NCBI RefSeq assembly: GCF_001507545.1
Contig: NZ_LQBP01000012.1
Coordinates: 1-64,000 of the forward strand
Direction: 5' to 3'
Source: Ruegeria profundi
GTDB taxonomy: Bacteria > Pseudomonadota > Alphaproteobacteria > Rhodobacterales > Rhodobacteraceae
DNA length: 64,000 nt
The notes below the pieces were generated by a model. It had not been told where the DNA came from, searched no databases, and saw only the letters and a program-made list of their open reading frames with translations. Made by a program: the position numbers and the translations under genes. The stretch's first letter is position 1, and every line of letters starts with the position of its first letter. Shown piece by piece: positions 1 to 8,192 of this stretch.

Positions 1-365
1 CAATCGTCAGGCAGACGCGCCCATCTACAAAATCTCTGTGCCCCAATCAGTGCCCAGCGAACGCCACCAGCGCCAATACCGCGAGAGCGGTTTCGTCCTC
101 GTCCCGGGAAACAGACATAGTGCGGAACTCGCTGAAAGACTGCATCGAGCCCACTCTGACCAATGCTGCGGTGTGGACGAACGGGTAGAATGCCGAGGTT
201 GCGGACATCCTGCAACCTCTTCAATTCGGAACGCAGTCTCTACCCCAGATCAGAGTCCAAGCTGAACCGCGCCGCTGCTTTTGCTGAATACGCGGTCTGG
301 GTGCGGAAAATGGGCAGCCATACTGTCCATACGTAGACGAGTTCGAATTGGTCTGACACCACATT
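1..365. other. left-edge stretch without a supportable gene
   Basis: I read all six frames. The only open frame of note is about 75 codons on the plus strand and resembles no family I know. A second plus frame is protein-like for roughly 50 residues but is broken by a stop near position 190, so this may be the decayed 3' end of a gene lying left of the window. No promoter or terminator stands out. The stop codon of the minus-strand GntR gene begins at 366. Confidence 0.4.
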
Positions 366-1034
366 TCAATCAGCCATCTCCTTCAGACCTTCGATCTGCA
401 GGTCGAAACCCTCTTGAATGTGACTGGTGAATGTCTCAAGAGCCTCGGTTACATCACCGGTCGCAATTGCGTCAACGAGTGCAAGATGGTTTCCGAGGGA
501 CTTGGAGATATCCACATTTTCAATGGCTGAAAACAGATGGAACGCCATTGCTTTGCCCCAGATCATATCGAACATGTCGATAAGAAATTTGTTGCCCGCT
601 TCGACCATGAACGCGCGGTGGATGCGGCGATTAGCGATGAAATAGTCGCGGGTTGTTGGTTGGACTAGATCTTCTTCGCGACGAATTAAATCGCGCAGTC
701 GATCAAGGACTTCCGGTTCTGCGTGAACAGCAAGTATGCGAGCAGCTTGGCCTTCGATCGCAGCACGTGCCTGATACAATTGCCGAACTTCGGTCTGATC
801 CATGCGAGCCAGTCGAAATCCGCCACTTGCGGCAACTTCCAACACGCCTTCGGTTTCCAACCGCATGAGCGCCTCGCGTACCGGTGTCCGGCTGATGTTC
901 AACTCGGCCGCAAGTTTCTCCTGCACGAGCCGATCCTCGCCGGTGATCTCGCGACTCATGATGGCTTCGACCAACTGGTCATAGACCTCGTCCGCCAGGC
1001 GCCTACGTTGTGTTTTGATCTGCTTTAGAGCCAC
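366..1034 (-). CDS. GntR-family (FadR/FCD subfamily) transcriptional regulator
   Basis: About 222 residues. An N-terminal winged helix-turn-helix (roughly residues 10-75, with the signature ISRTPVREALMRLETEG) is followed by an all-helical FCD effector domain (about 85-215). FCD regulators usually sense small organic acids or amino acids and repress catabolic operons. The longest open frame starts at 1142, but that start would lie inside the palindromic operator at 1118-1137. I prefer GTG at 1034, which has an AGAGAGG ribosome site six bases upstream and gives a normal family length. The gene is divergent from the glxB-like gene. The same operator sits before every nearby transcription unit, so this protein is the obvious candidate local regulator and autoregulator. 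A further half-palindrome, GAATTCTGTATTC, at 1061-1073 may be a second site in its own leader. The ligand is unknown. Confidence 0.88.
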   Translation of the reverse strand: MALKQIKTQRRRLADEVYDQLVEAIMSREITGEDRLVQEKLAAELNISRTPVREALMRLETEGVLEVAASGGFRLARMDQTEVRQLYQARAAIEGQAARILAVHAEPEVLDRLRDLIRREEDLVQPTTRDYFIANRRIHRAFMVEAGNKFLIDMFDMIWGKAMAFHLFSAIENVDISKSLGNHLALVDAIATGDVTEALETFTSHIQEGFDLQIEGLKEMAD

Positions 1035-1117
1035 TCGAAGCCTCTCTTTCTGTTCTTTCTGAATTCTGTATTCAAAAATGCAGCGGGTGCCAAGGCGAAT
1101 AGGGTTGCTATTGTCCG

Positions 1118-1137
1118 TGTACTGTATACAGTATACA
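1118..1137. promoter_or_regulatory. GntR operator, site 1 (gntR / glxB intergenic)
   Basis: The bases TACTGTATACAGTATACA run from 1120 to 1137, and 1120-1133 form a perfect 14-bp palindrome. One base differs from the identical 18-mers at 6537 and 13341. The site lies between the divergent gntR gene and the plus-strand amidotransferase, so it can control both. Assignment to the neighbouring GntR protein is inferred from position and recurrence. Confidence 0.75.
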
Positions 1138-1162
1138 GGCATGAATGAACAGGGAGTCCTTT

Positions 1163-2107
1163 ATGTGTGGAATTGCTGGCAGGATACTGGCCGCGCCCGG
1201 TAAGGTTGGGGCGGACCTAGTTGACCTGATGGACGCGCAGGAACATCGAGGTGCCGACAGCACTGGGTTTGCTGTTTATGGCTTGCCGCGGGAAACCGGG
1301 TACGTATTGCGAGGCATGGGCTTTGACAAATCCCAACTAGATGCGGATCTGATCAAGTTTGAGGCCATACTGCGTGAGCACGGAAGCAGTTTTCTATCCG
1401 ATCCTGCAATCGTCGCGGATGATAACCCTCATTACTGCTTTCGGATGGAGATTTCGGATCCAGCAAATTTGAAAGCGTGGGTCGCAGATGCTGATGAACT
1501 GACGGATCGAATTGAAATACAATCTTGTGGTCGCAGCCTTGAGATCATCAAGGATATCGGTGGTGCTGAGGCCGTGGCCGAAAAGCACGGTGTGCGCGAT
1601 TTAATCGGAACGCACGGGCTGGGGCATGCACGGCTGGCTACAGAAAGCTCAGTTCTGCCCAACGCATCGCACCCGTTCTGGGCGCGTCCGTTTTCGGATG
1701 TCGCTATTGTTCACAACGGGCAGATCACCGACTACTTCACCTGGCGCGATAGGCTGACCAGGATGGGCTATCGGTTCCTGACCGAAAATGACAGTGAGTT
1801 GATTGCCGTGTGGGTCAGTGACCAGATGAAGGCGGGGTTGACGATGGAGCAGGCGCTCAAAAAATCTATCACCTCGATCGACGGCGTGTTCACCTACATG
1901 ATTGCTACACAAAACGGTATCGGTTTTGCCAAAGACCGATTTGCCATGAAGCCTCTGGTCGTTGTCAATCGCAATGGTGATCTGGCCGCCGCGACCGAGG
2001 AACAAGCGGTCCGGCGCGTGATGACCGAAGAATGCGATGTAATCAACTATGACGGGCCATCATTAACGGGCATCTGGGGTGTTGGAAACCGGAGCTTGGC
2101 GGCATGA
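1163..2107 (+). CDS. class II glutamine amidotransferase (GlxB / MgsA-like)
   Basis: About 314 residues, an N-terminal-nucleophile glutaminase. I start at ATG 1163 rather than 1145 because the protein then begins Met-Cys-Gly-Ile-Ala-Gly, which puts the catalytic Cys at position 2, and a CAGGGAG ribosome site lies six bases upstream. Other class II features are visible: the HARLATESSV-like region, then IVHNGQITDY. It is the first of three genes that together match a glutamate synthase split into separate polypeptides, as in GlxBCD and in the N-methylglutamate synthase MgsABC of methylamine users. The expected role is to release ammonia or an amine from glutamine or a gamma-glutamylamide and pass it to the FMN subunit. 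It overlaps the next gene by four bases. The GntR operator lies directly upstream. Confidence 0.88.
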   Translation: MCGIAGRILAAPGKVGADLVDLMDAQEHRGADSTGFAVYGLPRETGYVLRGMGFDKSQLDADLIKFEAILREHGSSFLSDPAIVADDNPHYCFRMEISDPANLKAWVADADELTDRIEIQSCGRSLEIIKDIGGAEAVAEKHGVRDLIGTHGLGHARLATESSVLPNASHPFWARPFSDVAIVHNGQITDYFTWRDRLTRMGYRFLTENDSELIAVWVSDQMKAGLTMEQALKKSITSIDGVFTYMIATQNGIGFAKDRFAMKPLVVVNRNGDLAAATEEQAVRRVMTEECDVINYDGPSLTGIWGVGNRSLAA

Positions 2108-2817
2108 GTGAGGTGGCAGAAAGGATGGACGAGATCGTCATCGAAGTCGGCAAGCGACATATCCGCGAGGTGAACCGGGACATAATGGATGCGTGTGCCA
2201 CTGGTCGGCCAATCCGTGTCGTAAACACGCTGTCGCGCCATAACCTTGGGGTGGGTCTTCCAGACAACGTGGATATAACATTCGAAGGGTCCGTCGGCTA
2301 TTACTGCGGCGGTCTCAATACTGGTGCGAACATTTCAATCGAACGCAACTGTGGCTGGGCTGTTGGTGAGGGTATGGCCAAGGGGCATATAACCGTGGGT
2401 GGTTATGCTGGCATGTCCTGCGGGGCCGCCATGATCGGTGGCACGATCCACGTCAAAGGTGATGCCGGGCCAAGGGTCGGCGTTGCGATGAAGGGTGGAA
2501 ACATCGTTGTCGAGGGCAAGATCGGATATCAGTCCGGTTTCATGGCCCATTCCGGGCGGATTATAGCGCTTGGTGGGGCAGGGGAATCCTGCGCTGACGC
2601 ACTTTGGGAAGGTGAGGTCTGGGTTGCCGGAGAAGTTGACAGTCTGGGCGTGGATGTCGACGTGATCGAACCGACTGCCGAAGAAGTGGCCGAGGTAGAT
2701 GCGATCCTCGAACCGCTTGGGTTGGTCGACAGTTCGCGAAATTGGCGCAAAATGGTTTCGGGCCAGCGTCTTTGGTATTTTGAAAGCAGGGACGCAAGCG
2801 CATGGCTCATGATCTGA
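2104..2817 (+). CDS. GXGXG-domain protein (GltB C-terminal domain; GlxC / MgsB-like)
   Basis: About 237 residues. The middle (about 60-180) is built of repeated Gly-rich turns (VGYYCGGLNTGANISIE, GWAVGEGMAKG, VGGYAGMSCGAAM, KIGYQSGFMAHSG), which is the right-handed beta-helix that ends large glutamate synthase subunits. It has no active site of its own and serves as a structural subunit of the split enzyme. It overlaps the upstream gene by ATGA, and its 3' end overlaps the next gene by 16 bases, so the three subunits should be translated together. Size and order match GlxC and MgsB. Confidence 0.86.
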   Translation: MSEVAERMDEIVIEVGKRHIREVNRDIMDACATGRPIRVVNTLSRHNLGVGLPDNVDITFEGSVGYYCGGLNTGANISIERNCGWAVGEGMAKGHITVGGYAGMSCGAAMIGGTIHVKGDAGPRVGVAMKGGNIVVEGKIGYQSGFMAHSGRIIALGGAGESCADALWEGEVWVAGEVDSLGVDVDVIEPTAEEVAEVDAILEPLGLVDSSRNWRKMVSGQRLWYFESRDASAWLMI

Positions 2818-4226
2818 GTAAACCTTACGAATATCCGTTCGACGTCGCATCGGAAGAGGAGATCAGGTTCCGGGATGCCGGTGCGGTTGATGGCCGCCCG
2901 GCCGGTGTTCCATCCTCTTATGATGAGGGAGGGTCTACCCGCTGGACGCCCGAAGCGATCTCGGAAGTTCACGCTTTGGCGCAGCTCGGGCGCTACCAGG
3001 TGCGCGGGTACAATACGTTCAATAAGCAATTGCCGACATTTGATGACCTGACATTCGTGCCCGCCACAATGACGCGTCTTCCACTGGAAGGGTACCGCGA
3101 GAGCTGCGACACGACGACCGTTCTTGGCGGTGGGCGCGGATTGGTTGAACGTCCGCTGGAACTGAAAATCCCGATTTATATCGCCTCGATGTCCTTTGGC
3201 GCCTTGTCAGCGTCGGCGAAGGCGTCGCTGGGCTATGGTGCTTCCAAGGTGGGCACCATGACCTGCACGGGTGAGGGTGGTATGTTAGAGGAAGAGCGCG
3301 AAGCTTCCCAACGCCTGCTCTATCAGATGTCACCTGCCCGGTATGGCGTGGATCTGGATCACTTGCGCCGCGCTGATGCGCTGGAACTTGTTGTAGGGCA
3401 GGGGGCGAAGCCGGGTACCGGAGGGCTACTGCTGGGCATGAAGGTCAGCCCGCGGGTCAGCAAAATGCGGACTTTACCAGAAGGCGTCGATCAGCGTTCG
3501 ACGATCCGCCATCCCGATTTCCTCGGGGCCGACGACCTTGCGGTCAAGATTGAGGAATTGCGCATTGCCACCAATTATCAGGTGCCGATCTTTATCAAAA
3601 TGGGTGCGACACGGCCCCGATTTGACGTGGCGGTTGCTGCCAAAGCCGGCGCGGATGTCGTGGTCGTTGATGGTGCTGAAGGCGGCACAGGAGCGTCTCC
3701 GGAACTGTTGTTGAACCATACCGGTATCCCAACGATGAGCGCCATTCGTGCAGCGCGCGAAGCATTGGATGAATGTGGCATGACCGGAAAGGTTTCCCTT
3801 GTGGCTGCCGGTGGCATTCGATCTGGTGTAGATGCTGCGAAATGCCTGGCACTTGGCGCCGACGCAGTCATGATCGGAAACGCGGCCATGGTTGCTCTGG
3901 GGTGCAACAGCCCGCGGTACTTGGAGGATTACGCGGCCTTGGGAACATCCCCCGGCGCCTGCCATCATTGCCACACAGGTCGTTGCCCGGTTGGCATTGC
4001 AACCCAGGATGAAGAGCTGGAATCACGGATGAACCCGCGTGCAGGGGCAGAGCGAATTGCGCGCTATTTGACGGCCATGACGATGGAGATTACGGCGCTG
4101 GCTAAGGCCTGTGGCAAGTCGTCTGTTCACAACCTGGAAACCGAAGACCTGCGTGCCCTTAGCTTTCAAGCGTCGGCCTTCACCGGCGTGAAAATGGCCG
4201 GAATTGACAGGGCCTTCGACTGGTGA
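2802..4226 (+). CDS. FMN-binding glutamate synthase subunit (GlxD / MgsC-like)
   Basis: About 474 residues. It carries the glutamate synthase FMN barrel (about 110-400), including the segments IPIYIASMSFGALS, GQGAKPGTGG, DGAEGGTGASP and LVAAGGIRSG, followed by a Cys-rich loop CHHCHTGRCPVGIATQ that matches the iron-sulfur site of GltB. The N-terminal 100 residues are less conserved. In the family this subunit reduces an iminoglutarate or imine to glutamate or, in MgsABC, to an N-alkylglutamate. With the two upstream genes it forms a complete three-subunit synthase. No GltD-like NAD(P)H subunit is seen here, so the electron donor is open. Whether the product is glutamate or an N-substituted glutamate cannot be read from the sequence. 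Confidence 0.88.
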   Translation: MAHDLSKPYEYPFDVASEEEIRFRDAGAVDGRPAGVPSSYDEGGSTRWTPEAISEVHALAQLGRYQVRGYNTFNKQLPTFDDLTFVPATMTRLPLEGYRESCDTTTVLGGGRGLVERPLELKIPIYIASMSFGALSASAKASLGYGASKVGTMTCTGEGGMLEEEREASQRLLYQMSPARYGVDLDHLRRADALELVVGQGAKPGTGGLLLGMKVSPRVSKMRTLPEGVDQRSTIRHPDFLGADDLAVKIEELRIATNYQVPIFIKMGATRPRFDVAVAAKAGADVVVVDGAEGGTGASPELLLNHTGIPTMSAIRAAREALDECGMTGKVSLVAAGGIRSGVDAAKCLALGADAVMIGNAAMVALGCNSPRYLEDYAALGTSPGACHHCHTGRCPVGIATQDEELESRMNPRAGAERIARYLTAMTMEITALAKACGKSSVHNLETEDLRALSFQASAFTGVKMAGIDRAFDW

Positions 4227-4918
4227 GGATTGCAGTTCTTGAACTGACGAGCCACCCGCTGCCACTGCTGGACGGAATGCCGCGAACCGCGCAGCAGATT
4301 CAGGCGTGGATCGCGCCGCATCTGCCGGAGGCCGATTTTGATGTGGTCGGAGTCGTTGATGGAGAGCCGCTCCCCAACGACAATGATTTCGACGGTGTTA
4401 TTGTCGGCGGATCAGAGTTTGGCGTTTATGACGTCACGCAATGGATGCAGCCGCTGCGTACGTTCCTTGAACGCTGTCGAGAGACTCGCAAAGCGGTGTT
4501 TGGAATTTGTTTCGGGCACCAAATAATGGCTGACGTCTATGGCGGGCGGGCCGAGAAGGCCGAGGTGGGCAAAGTCGTTGGCGCCCGACCCTTCAACTTT
4601 GGCGGTGACAACGTTGACGCTTTTGTCTGGCATCAGGATCAGGTGACACGGGTTCCCAGCTCGGCCCGGGTGGCGGGTTCAGCAAGCCACTGCCCCGTGG
4701 GCGCTTTGGATTACGACTTTCCCGCGCGCTCAGTTCAGTTTCATCCCGAATACAGGGTGGATCATTTGCGTGATTTGTTCACTAGGGGGCGAGGGGATTT
4801 GCTGTCGCCAGCTGAAGCGGATGCAGGGATGTCGTCGGTCAGCTCTGCAAAGGTCTCAGACGATCTTGCAGCGTTTCAGGCGGTGGAATTGTTTCGCGGC
4901 ACCTACGTCCCGGAGTGA
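4223..4918 (+). CDS. class I glutamine amidotransferase-like protein (possible gamma-glutamyl hydrolase)
   Basis: About 231 residues, GTG start overlapping the upstream stop (GTGA). The class I triad is readable: nucleophile Cys in FGICFGHQIMADVYGG and the His/Glu pair in QFHPEY. The fold resembles the stand-alone GMP-synthase-like amidotransferases. No synthetase domain is attached. Next to a gamma-glutamyl-ligase-type glutamine synthetase, a hydrolase role that releases glutamate from a gamma-glutamyl intermediate, as PuuD does in putrescine catabolism, is plausible but inferred. It ends the first operon, and a 93-base gap with its own regulatory sites follows. Confidence 0.8.
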   Translation: MRIAVLELTSHPLPLLDGMPRTAQQIQAWIAPHLPEADFDVVGVVDGEPLPNDNDFDGVIVGGSEFGVYDVTQWMQPLRTFLERCRETRKAVFGICFGHQIMADVYGGRAEKAEVGKVVGARPFNFGGDNVDAFVWHQDQVTRVPSSARVAGSASHCPVGALDYDFPARSVQFHPEYRVDHLRDLFTRGRGDLLSPAEADAGMSSVSSAKVSDDLAAFQAVELFRGTYVPE

Positions 4919-4941
4919 CAAGCTTTCGATAAAAAGGGCTT

Positions 4942-4955
4942 TTGATCCTGATCAA
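4942..4955. promoter_or_regulatory. FNR/FnrL-type box
   Basis: TTGATCCTGATCAA is a perfect TTGAT-N4-ATCAA palindrome. It lies upstream of the DUF6455 gene. If transcription starts near 4990, using TATACT at 4977-4982 as the -10 box, the centre of this site falls at about -41.5, the classical position for FNR class II activation. The spacing argument is an inference. Confidence 0.7.
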
Positions 4956-4973
4956 GTTCGCCTGATTGCTTCC

Positions 4974-4990
4974 GTGTATACTGTATACGA
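4974..4990. promoter_or_regulatory. GntR operator, site 2 (before DUF6455 gene)
   Basis: GTGTATACTGTATACGA contains the shared core TACTGTATAC (4979-4988). The right arm is more diverged (GAAGTAAA) than in the other sites. It overlaps the likely -10 element and ends 23 bases before the ATG at 5012, a position suited to repression. Confidence 0.6.
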
Positions 4991-5011
4991 AGTAAATCGA
5001 GAGGGCTCGGG

Positions 5012-5362
5012 ATGACAGAGGACAAGGGCTTCATTGAGCGGATGGCGCGTATTTTCGGGGTTCCGCGTGAACGGCGTATTAGCGATCCAGAGTTATCGGA
5101 TCTTGGCCTTTCCAAAGCAGATTTTATCATGCTTCGGTCTGGTGTGCCAAATGCACGGGAGCGCATTCTGTCCATGGCCCGTCAATTTGGTCTGACAGAA
5201 GACGATCTTGACGCACATCCCGAGCTTAGCCTTGAGTTGGCGGAAAAGTGTGGGCATTGCCGTCAGGCAAAGACCTGCCGCGACGCAATCAGATCAGGCG
5301 ACCGCCTGCCGCAAGAGAAATGCCCGAACTCGGGGCTGTATGCGGCGCTTTCAGAAGTTTAA
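5012..5362 (+). CDS. DUF6455 family small protein
   Basis: 116 residues, ATG at 5012 with a GAGGG ribosome site. The C-terminal half carries KCGHCRQAKTC and a later KCPN, giving a C-x2-C-x5-C-x13-C arrangement that could bind a metal or an iron-sulfur cluster. This matches the DUF6455 proteins common in Rhodobacterales, whose function is unknown. The gene has its own promoter region with a perfect FNR box and a GntR operator, so it is probably expressed when oxygen is low and inducer is present. Its last four bases overlap the 3' end of the convergent oxidase gene. A redox or oxygen-sensing accessory role is only a guess. Confidence 0.75.
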   Translation: MTEDKGFIERMARIFGVPRERRISDPELSDLGLSKADFIMLRSGVPNARERILSMARQFGLTEDDLDAHPELSLELAEKCGHCRQAKTCRDAIRSGDRLPQEKCPNSGLYAALSEV

Positions 5363-6498
5363 CGCCCACTTGGGCTTTCTTTTGCACTCAGCTTTCTGCG
5401 ACCGGTGATTTTGAAGCGATCAGCCGTTCCGAAGTCATTCATTCCAACCCCTGCAGCAAACTCGGCAAAGACCGGTGCGTGCTTGAACAGATGGCCTGAA
5501 CAGCCGCCCGCAAACAACACGTTTTCGTGCTCGGGGTGCCAGTCGACAATGAAATGCGTGTCTGGTGTCAGGATGATCTGGTTGAATTTTGAATCCACAA
5601 CTCTTTGACCTTCAAGGCCCGGAAGCCGGTGTCGGATGTAACTCCGAGTGCGGCCCAACGTTTCCTGACGGATCAGCCGTTCGTCGTTATCCAAATCGAT
5701 TTTGTCCGGAATGACCACAGCCGCCTTTACGCCTGAACCTTCGGAAGAGGGTAGGCCAAACGAACCCTGGCCATGATCGATCCAACAGGGCATCCGGCTC
5801 ATGTCGAAATCTTCAGATCCGTCGGGCGTCGAGGTGTACAGAACGTTTACACCAACCACCGTTGATATCGGCTTGATCGTTCTGGGAAACATGTCCGCCA
5901 TCCAAGGGCCCGTTGAAACAACGATAAGGTCCGCCTCAAGCGGTTTTCCATCCAGCATCGGGCGCTCTGATCCATCGGTAGTTACGCGACCGCGCTGCAC
6001 AATCCCGCCTGCACGCCGAAACAGCTCCAACGCGGTCAGGACGCAGCGATGTGCCATCAGCATTCCGGCTTCGGGCTCGAACAGGGCGTATTCGATGTCA
6101 GGCACGCGAAATTGAGGGAACCGACTTTCGATATCCTGCTGCCCGAACTTGTAGTAGGGCACGCCAACTCGATCGAAGGTCTCGGTTGTGGCGTTTTCCC
6201 AATCACAATGACCACCGGTCGCCAGAATCAGTGCACCGCACTCATACATCAGGTTCTGGCCGCTCTCGGCCTGCAATTCCAGCCAGCGCAGGCGGCTTTC
6301 GCGCGCCCACCTCGTATAAAATTCGTCCCGCCCGGAAATCGCGCGGATTACACGGTTGTAATCCGTTGAAGACGCACGGGAATGTCCCGGCTCCCAGCGG
6401 TCTATCAAAGTCACCGCCTCGCCGCGTCGTTGCAGTGTAAGCGCCGTCATTACGCCGACGATGCCGCCTCCGACAACGATGACCGAGCTCTTGGACAT
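5359..6498 (-). CDS. FAD-dependent amine/amino-acid oxidase (DAO family, sarcosine-oxidase-like)
   Basis: 379 residues. The N-terminus has the FAD Rossmann motif VVGGGIVG (residues 8-15). The C-terminal flavin region reads LTPDTHFIVDWHPEHENV and GGCSGHLFKHAP, as in monomeric sarcosine oxidase and N-methyltryptophan oxidase. Those enzymes hold FAD through a Cys five residues before the TPD motif; by my alignment that position is Asn here, so the flavin should be non-covalent. The family oxidises secondary amines, usually N-alkyl amino acids, releasing an aldehyde and the amino acid. Divergent from the glutamine-synthetase-like gene with a GntR operator between them, it is the best candidate for the aldehyde-releasing step that feeds the microcompartment. 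Confidence 0.86.
   Translation of the reverse strand: MSKSSVIVVGGGIVGVMTALTLQRRGEAVTLIDRWEPGHSRASSTDYNRVIRAISGRDEFYTRWARESRLRWLELQAESGQNLMYECGALILATGGHCDWENATTETFDRVGVPYYKFGQQDIESRFPQFRVPDIEYALFEPEAGMLMAHRCVLTALELFRRAGGIVQRGRVTTDGSERPMLDGKPLEADLIVVSTGPWMADMFPRTIKPISTVVGVNVLYTSTPDGSEDFDMSRMPCWIDHGQGSFGLPSSEGSGVKAAVVIPDKIDLDNDERLIRQETLGRTRSYIRHRLPGLEGQRVVDSKFNQIILTPDTHFIVDWHPEHENVLFAGGCSGHLFKHAPVFAEFAAGVGMNDFGTADRFKITGRRKLSAKESPSGR
5364..5384 (+). terminator. probable intrinsic terminator after the DUF6455 gene
   Basis: A short GC stem, GCCC/GGGC (5364-5367 with 5372-5375), is followed by TTTCTTTT. It lies just after the stop at 5362, inside the 3' coding end of the convergent oxidase gene. 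The stem is short, hence moderate confidence. Confidence 0.45.
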
Positions 6499-6534
6499 GG
6501 TGCAGATTTTCCTTGTTTATCGGTTGTCTTTGTG

Positions 6535-6555
6535 GATACTGTATACAGAATACAG
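6535..6555. promoter_or_regulatory. GntR operator, site 3 (oxidase / BMC operon divergent promoter)
   Basis: TACTGTATACAGAATACA occupies 6537-6554 and is identical over 18 bases to the site at 13341. It lies between the divergent oxidase (start 6498) and the glutamine-synthetase-like gene (start 6591), so one site can govern both the oxidase and the BMC operon. A possible -35 element, TTGTTT, lies at 6513-6518 with GATACT at 6535-6540 as -10, so the operator would cover the -10 region. Confidence 0.78.
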
Positions 6556-6590
6556 CAATTATAAAGCCAAAAAACAGGGAGAGCGCACCA

Positions 6591-7883
6591 ATGAGTTCGG
6601 GATTTGATTTGCCCAAGGGCACGCACACCGTCATTCTTGGTGTGGGTGACCTGAACGGCATCATGCGCGGGAAGCGCATTCCGGCCAGCCACTGGGACCA
6701 CGTCTGCGAAAGCGGCAATGCGTTGTCGATTGCTTTGATGGCAATCGACATGACATGCGACGTCTGGGATACGCCTTACGTCAATTTCGACAACGGTTAC
6801 CCCGATATGCACGTCTTCCCTATGACCCAGCCCGTTGCTGTGCCGTGGGAACCGGGAGTTGCTGTTTGTTTCGGGCGCGCAGAGGGTATGGACCACAAGC
6901 CGGTTCCCATCGATCCAAGGCAAGCATTGGTGCGTCAGGTTGAGCGGGCACGCGAGATGGGGTTCGAGGTCAATGTCGGCACTGAGCTTGAGTTCTATCT
7001 TCTGGATCCGGAAACCGGGAAGCCTCGTGACAGTGGAATTCAGGTTTACGGCCTTGGTCGCGCAGCGCGGATGGAGCACATTGTCGGGCCAATCCGTCAA
7101 CAGATCAATGAATGCGGTATTCCCATTGAGCAATCGAACCCTGAGTACGCCGCGGGCCAGGTTGAGGTGAATATCCGGTACGGGGAAGCTCTGCAAGCTG
7201 CCGACCGAGTTGTCCTGTTTAAGTCTTTGATCCGCCAGTTGGGGATCGCCCATGGGTATCTGGCCACCTTTATGCCTAAGCCGTTCTTTGAACAGTCAGG
7301 CAATGGATTTCACACTCATTATTCACTGTGGAAAGACGGTAAGAATGTCTTTGCTGACAACGGCAAGATCAGTGGCGTAGGCAGATCATTCATCGCCGGG
7401 CTGCAACAGCGCATGTGCGAAACGGCAATTTGCGGCAGCGGTACGGTAAATGGCTATCGACGTCGCCAGCCCTATACGTTCTGCCCGATCAATACGAGTT
7501 GGGGCCACGACAACCGTACGGTTGGTATTCGGGTGATAGAAGGGTCTGACAGCGCGGTGCGCGTCGAAAAGCGTGATGCAGGTGCGGACGCGAACCCCTA
7601 CCTTCTTCTGGCTGCTGAAATTGCGGCGGGGCTGGACGGGATCGAGCAAGGAATGACGCCCACAGAGCCGACAACCGGCAATGGTTACGAGGAAGGGATC
7701 GGCGATCCCATTCCTACCGATTTGCCAACTGCTATCGAACTGGCGAGGGGATCGGATTGGCTGCGTGATGTAATGGGCGAAATGCAGTGGGAGCTGGTTT
7801 TGCAACAGGCCGAGCGCGAGCTGGAGTTCTTCAATCAACAGGTCACACCGATTGAGTTGGACCGATACCTGAGGACTTTCTGA
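6591..7883 (+). CDS. glutamine-synthetase-family gamma-glutamyl-amine ligase (PuuA/GmaS-like)
   Basis: 430 residues. ATG at 6591 has an AGGGAGAG ribosome site; the longer open frame from 6513 would run through the operator. The N-terminal domain has DLNGIMRGKRIP, typical of the PuuA-like branch. The catalytic barrel shows the metal-site glutamates in GTELEFYLLD and GQVEVNIRYG, the ATP-site NGFHTHYSLW and the Arg region NRTVGIRVIEG. Relatives ligate glutamate to putrescine, methylamine, ethanolamine or isopropylamine, and few are true ammonia ligases. Position as the first gene of the BMC operon and opposite an amine oxidase makes activation of an imported amine the likeliest role. The amine cannot be named. 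The gene ends one base into the shell vertex gene (TGATG). Confidence 0.88.
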   Translation: MSSGFDLPKGTHTVILGVGDLNGIMRGKRIPASHWDHVCESGNALSIALMAIDMTCDVWDTPYVNFDNGYPDMHVFPMTQPVAVPWEPGVAVCFGRAEGMDHKPVPIDPRQALVRQVERAREMGFEVNVGTELEFYLLDPETGKPRDSGIQVYGLGRAARMEHIVGPIRQQINECGIPIEQSNPEYAAGQVEVNIRYGEALQAADRVVLFKSLIRQLGIAHGYLATFMPKPFFEQSGNGFHTHYSLWKDGKNVFADNGKISGVGRSFIAGLQQRMCETAICGSGTVNGYRRRQPYTFCPINTSWGHDNRTVGIRVIEGSDSAVRVEKRDAGADANPYLLLAAEIAAGLDGIEQGMTPTEPTTGNGYEEGIGDPIPTDLPTAIELARGSDWLRDVMGEMQWELVLQQAERELEFFNQQVTPIELDRYLRTF

Positions 7884-8149
7884 TGCATTTGGGCAAGGTT
7901 GCCGGAACCGTCACCGCTACAGCCAAAGACGCAAAACTGGTTGGTACGAAACTGCTGGTGACGGATTTGGTGGACAGCAAAGGCAAAGTGGTCGATCCGG
8001 CGCGGGTTGCTGTCGACACTTGCGGCGCCGGAGTTGGTGACATGGTTCTTGTTGTCAACGGCTCGGCGGCGCGCATGGCGGCCGGTTTGTCCACCGCACC
8101 GGTCGATTTGGCAATCATTGCGGTGGTGGATCGCGTGACTACGACCTGA
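7883..8149 (+). CDS. BMC-P vertex shell protein (EutN/CcmL family)
   Basis: 88 residues. It matches the pentameric EutN/CcmL fold across its length: [19 protein letters not shown] at the start, then [33 protein letters not shown] and AIIAVVD at the end. Pentamers of this family cap the twelve vertices of microcompartment shells. Translation is coupled to the upstream ligase (TGATG). It is the only BMC-P gene in the window. Confidence 0.93.
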   Translation: MHLGKVAGTVTATAKDAKLVGTKLLVTDLVDSKGKVVDPARVAVDTCGAGVGDMVLVVNGSAARMAAGLSTAPVDLAIIAVVDRVTTT

Positions 8150-8192
8150 ACCAAACACAGCACACATCAACATTTCTTTGGAGGAACAGAAA

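Noticed and set aside
366..1142. Longer GntR reading frame starting at 1142
   Set aside because: The first codons would lie inside the palindromic operator and add 36 residues not typical of the family; GTG 1034 has a ribosome site.
1163..4226. Reading GlxBCD as the housekeeping glutamate synthase
   Set aside because: The enzyme is split in three, lacks the GltD partner and lies in an amine/BMC regulon, so a specialised role is more likely.
6242..7253. Minus-strand frames of 169 and 267 codons opposite the glutamine-synthetase-like gene
   Set aside because: They are antisense to clearly recognisable proteins and show no motif of their own.
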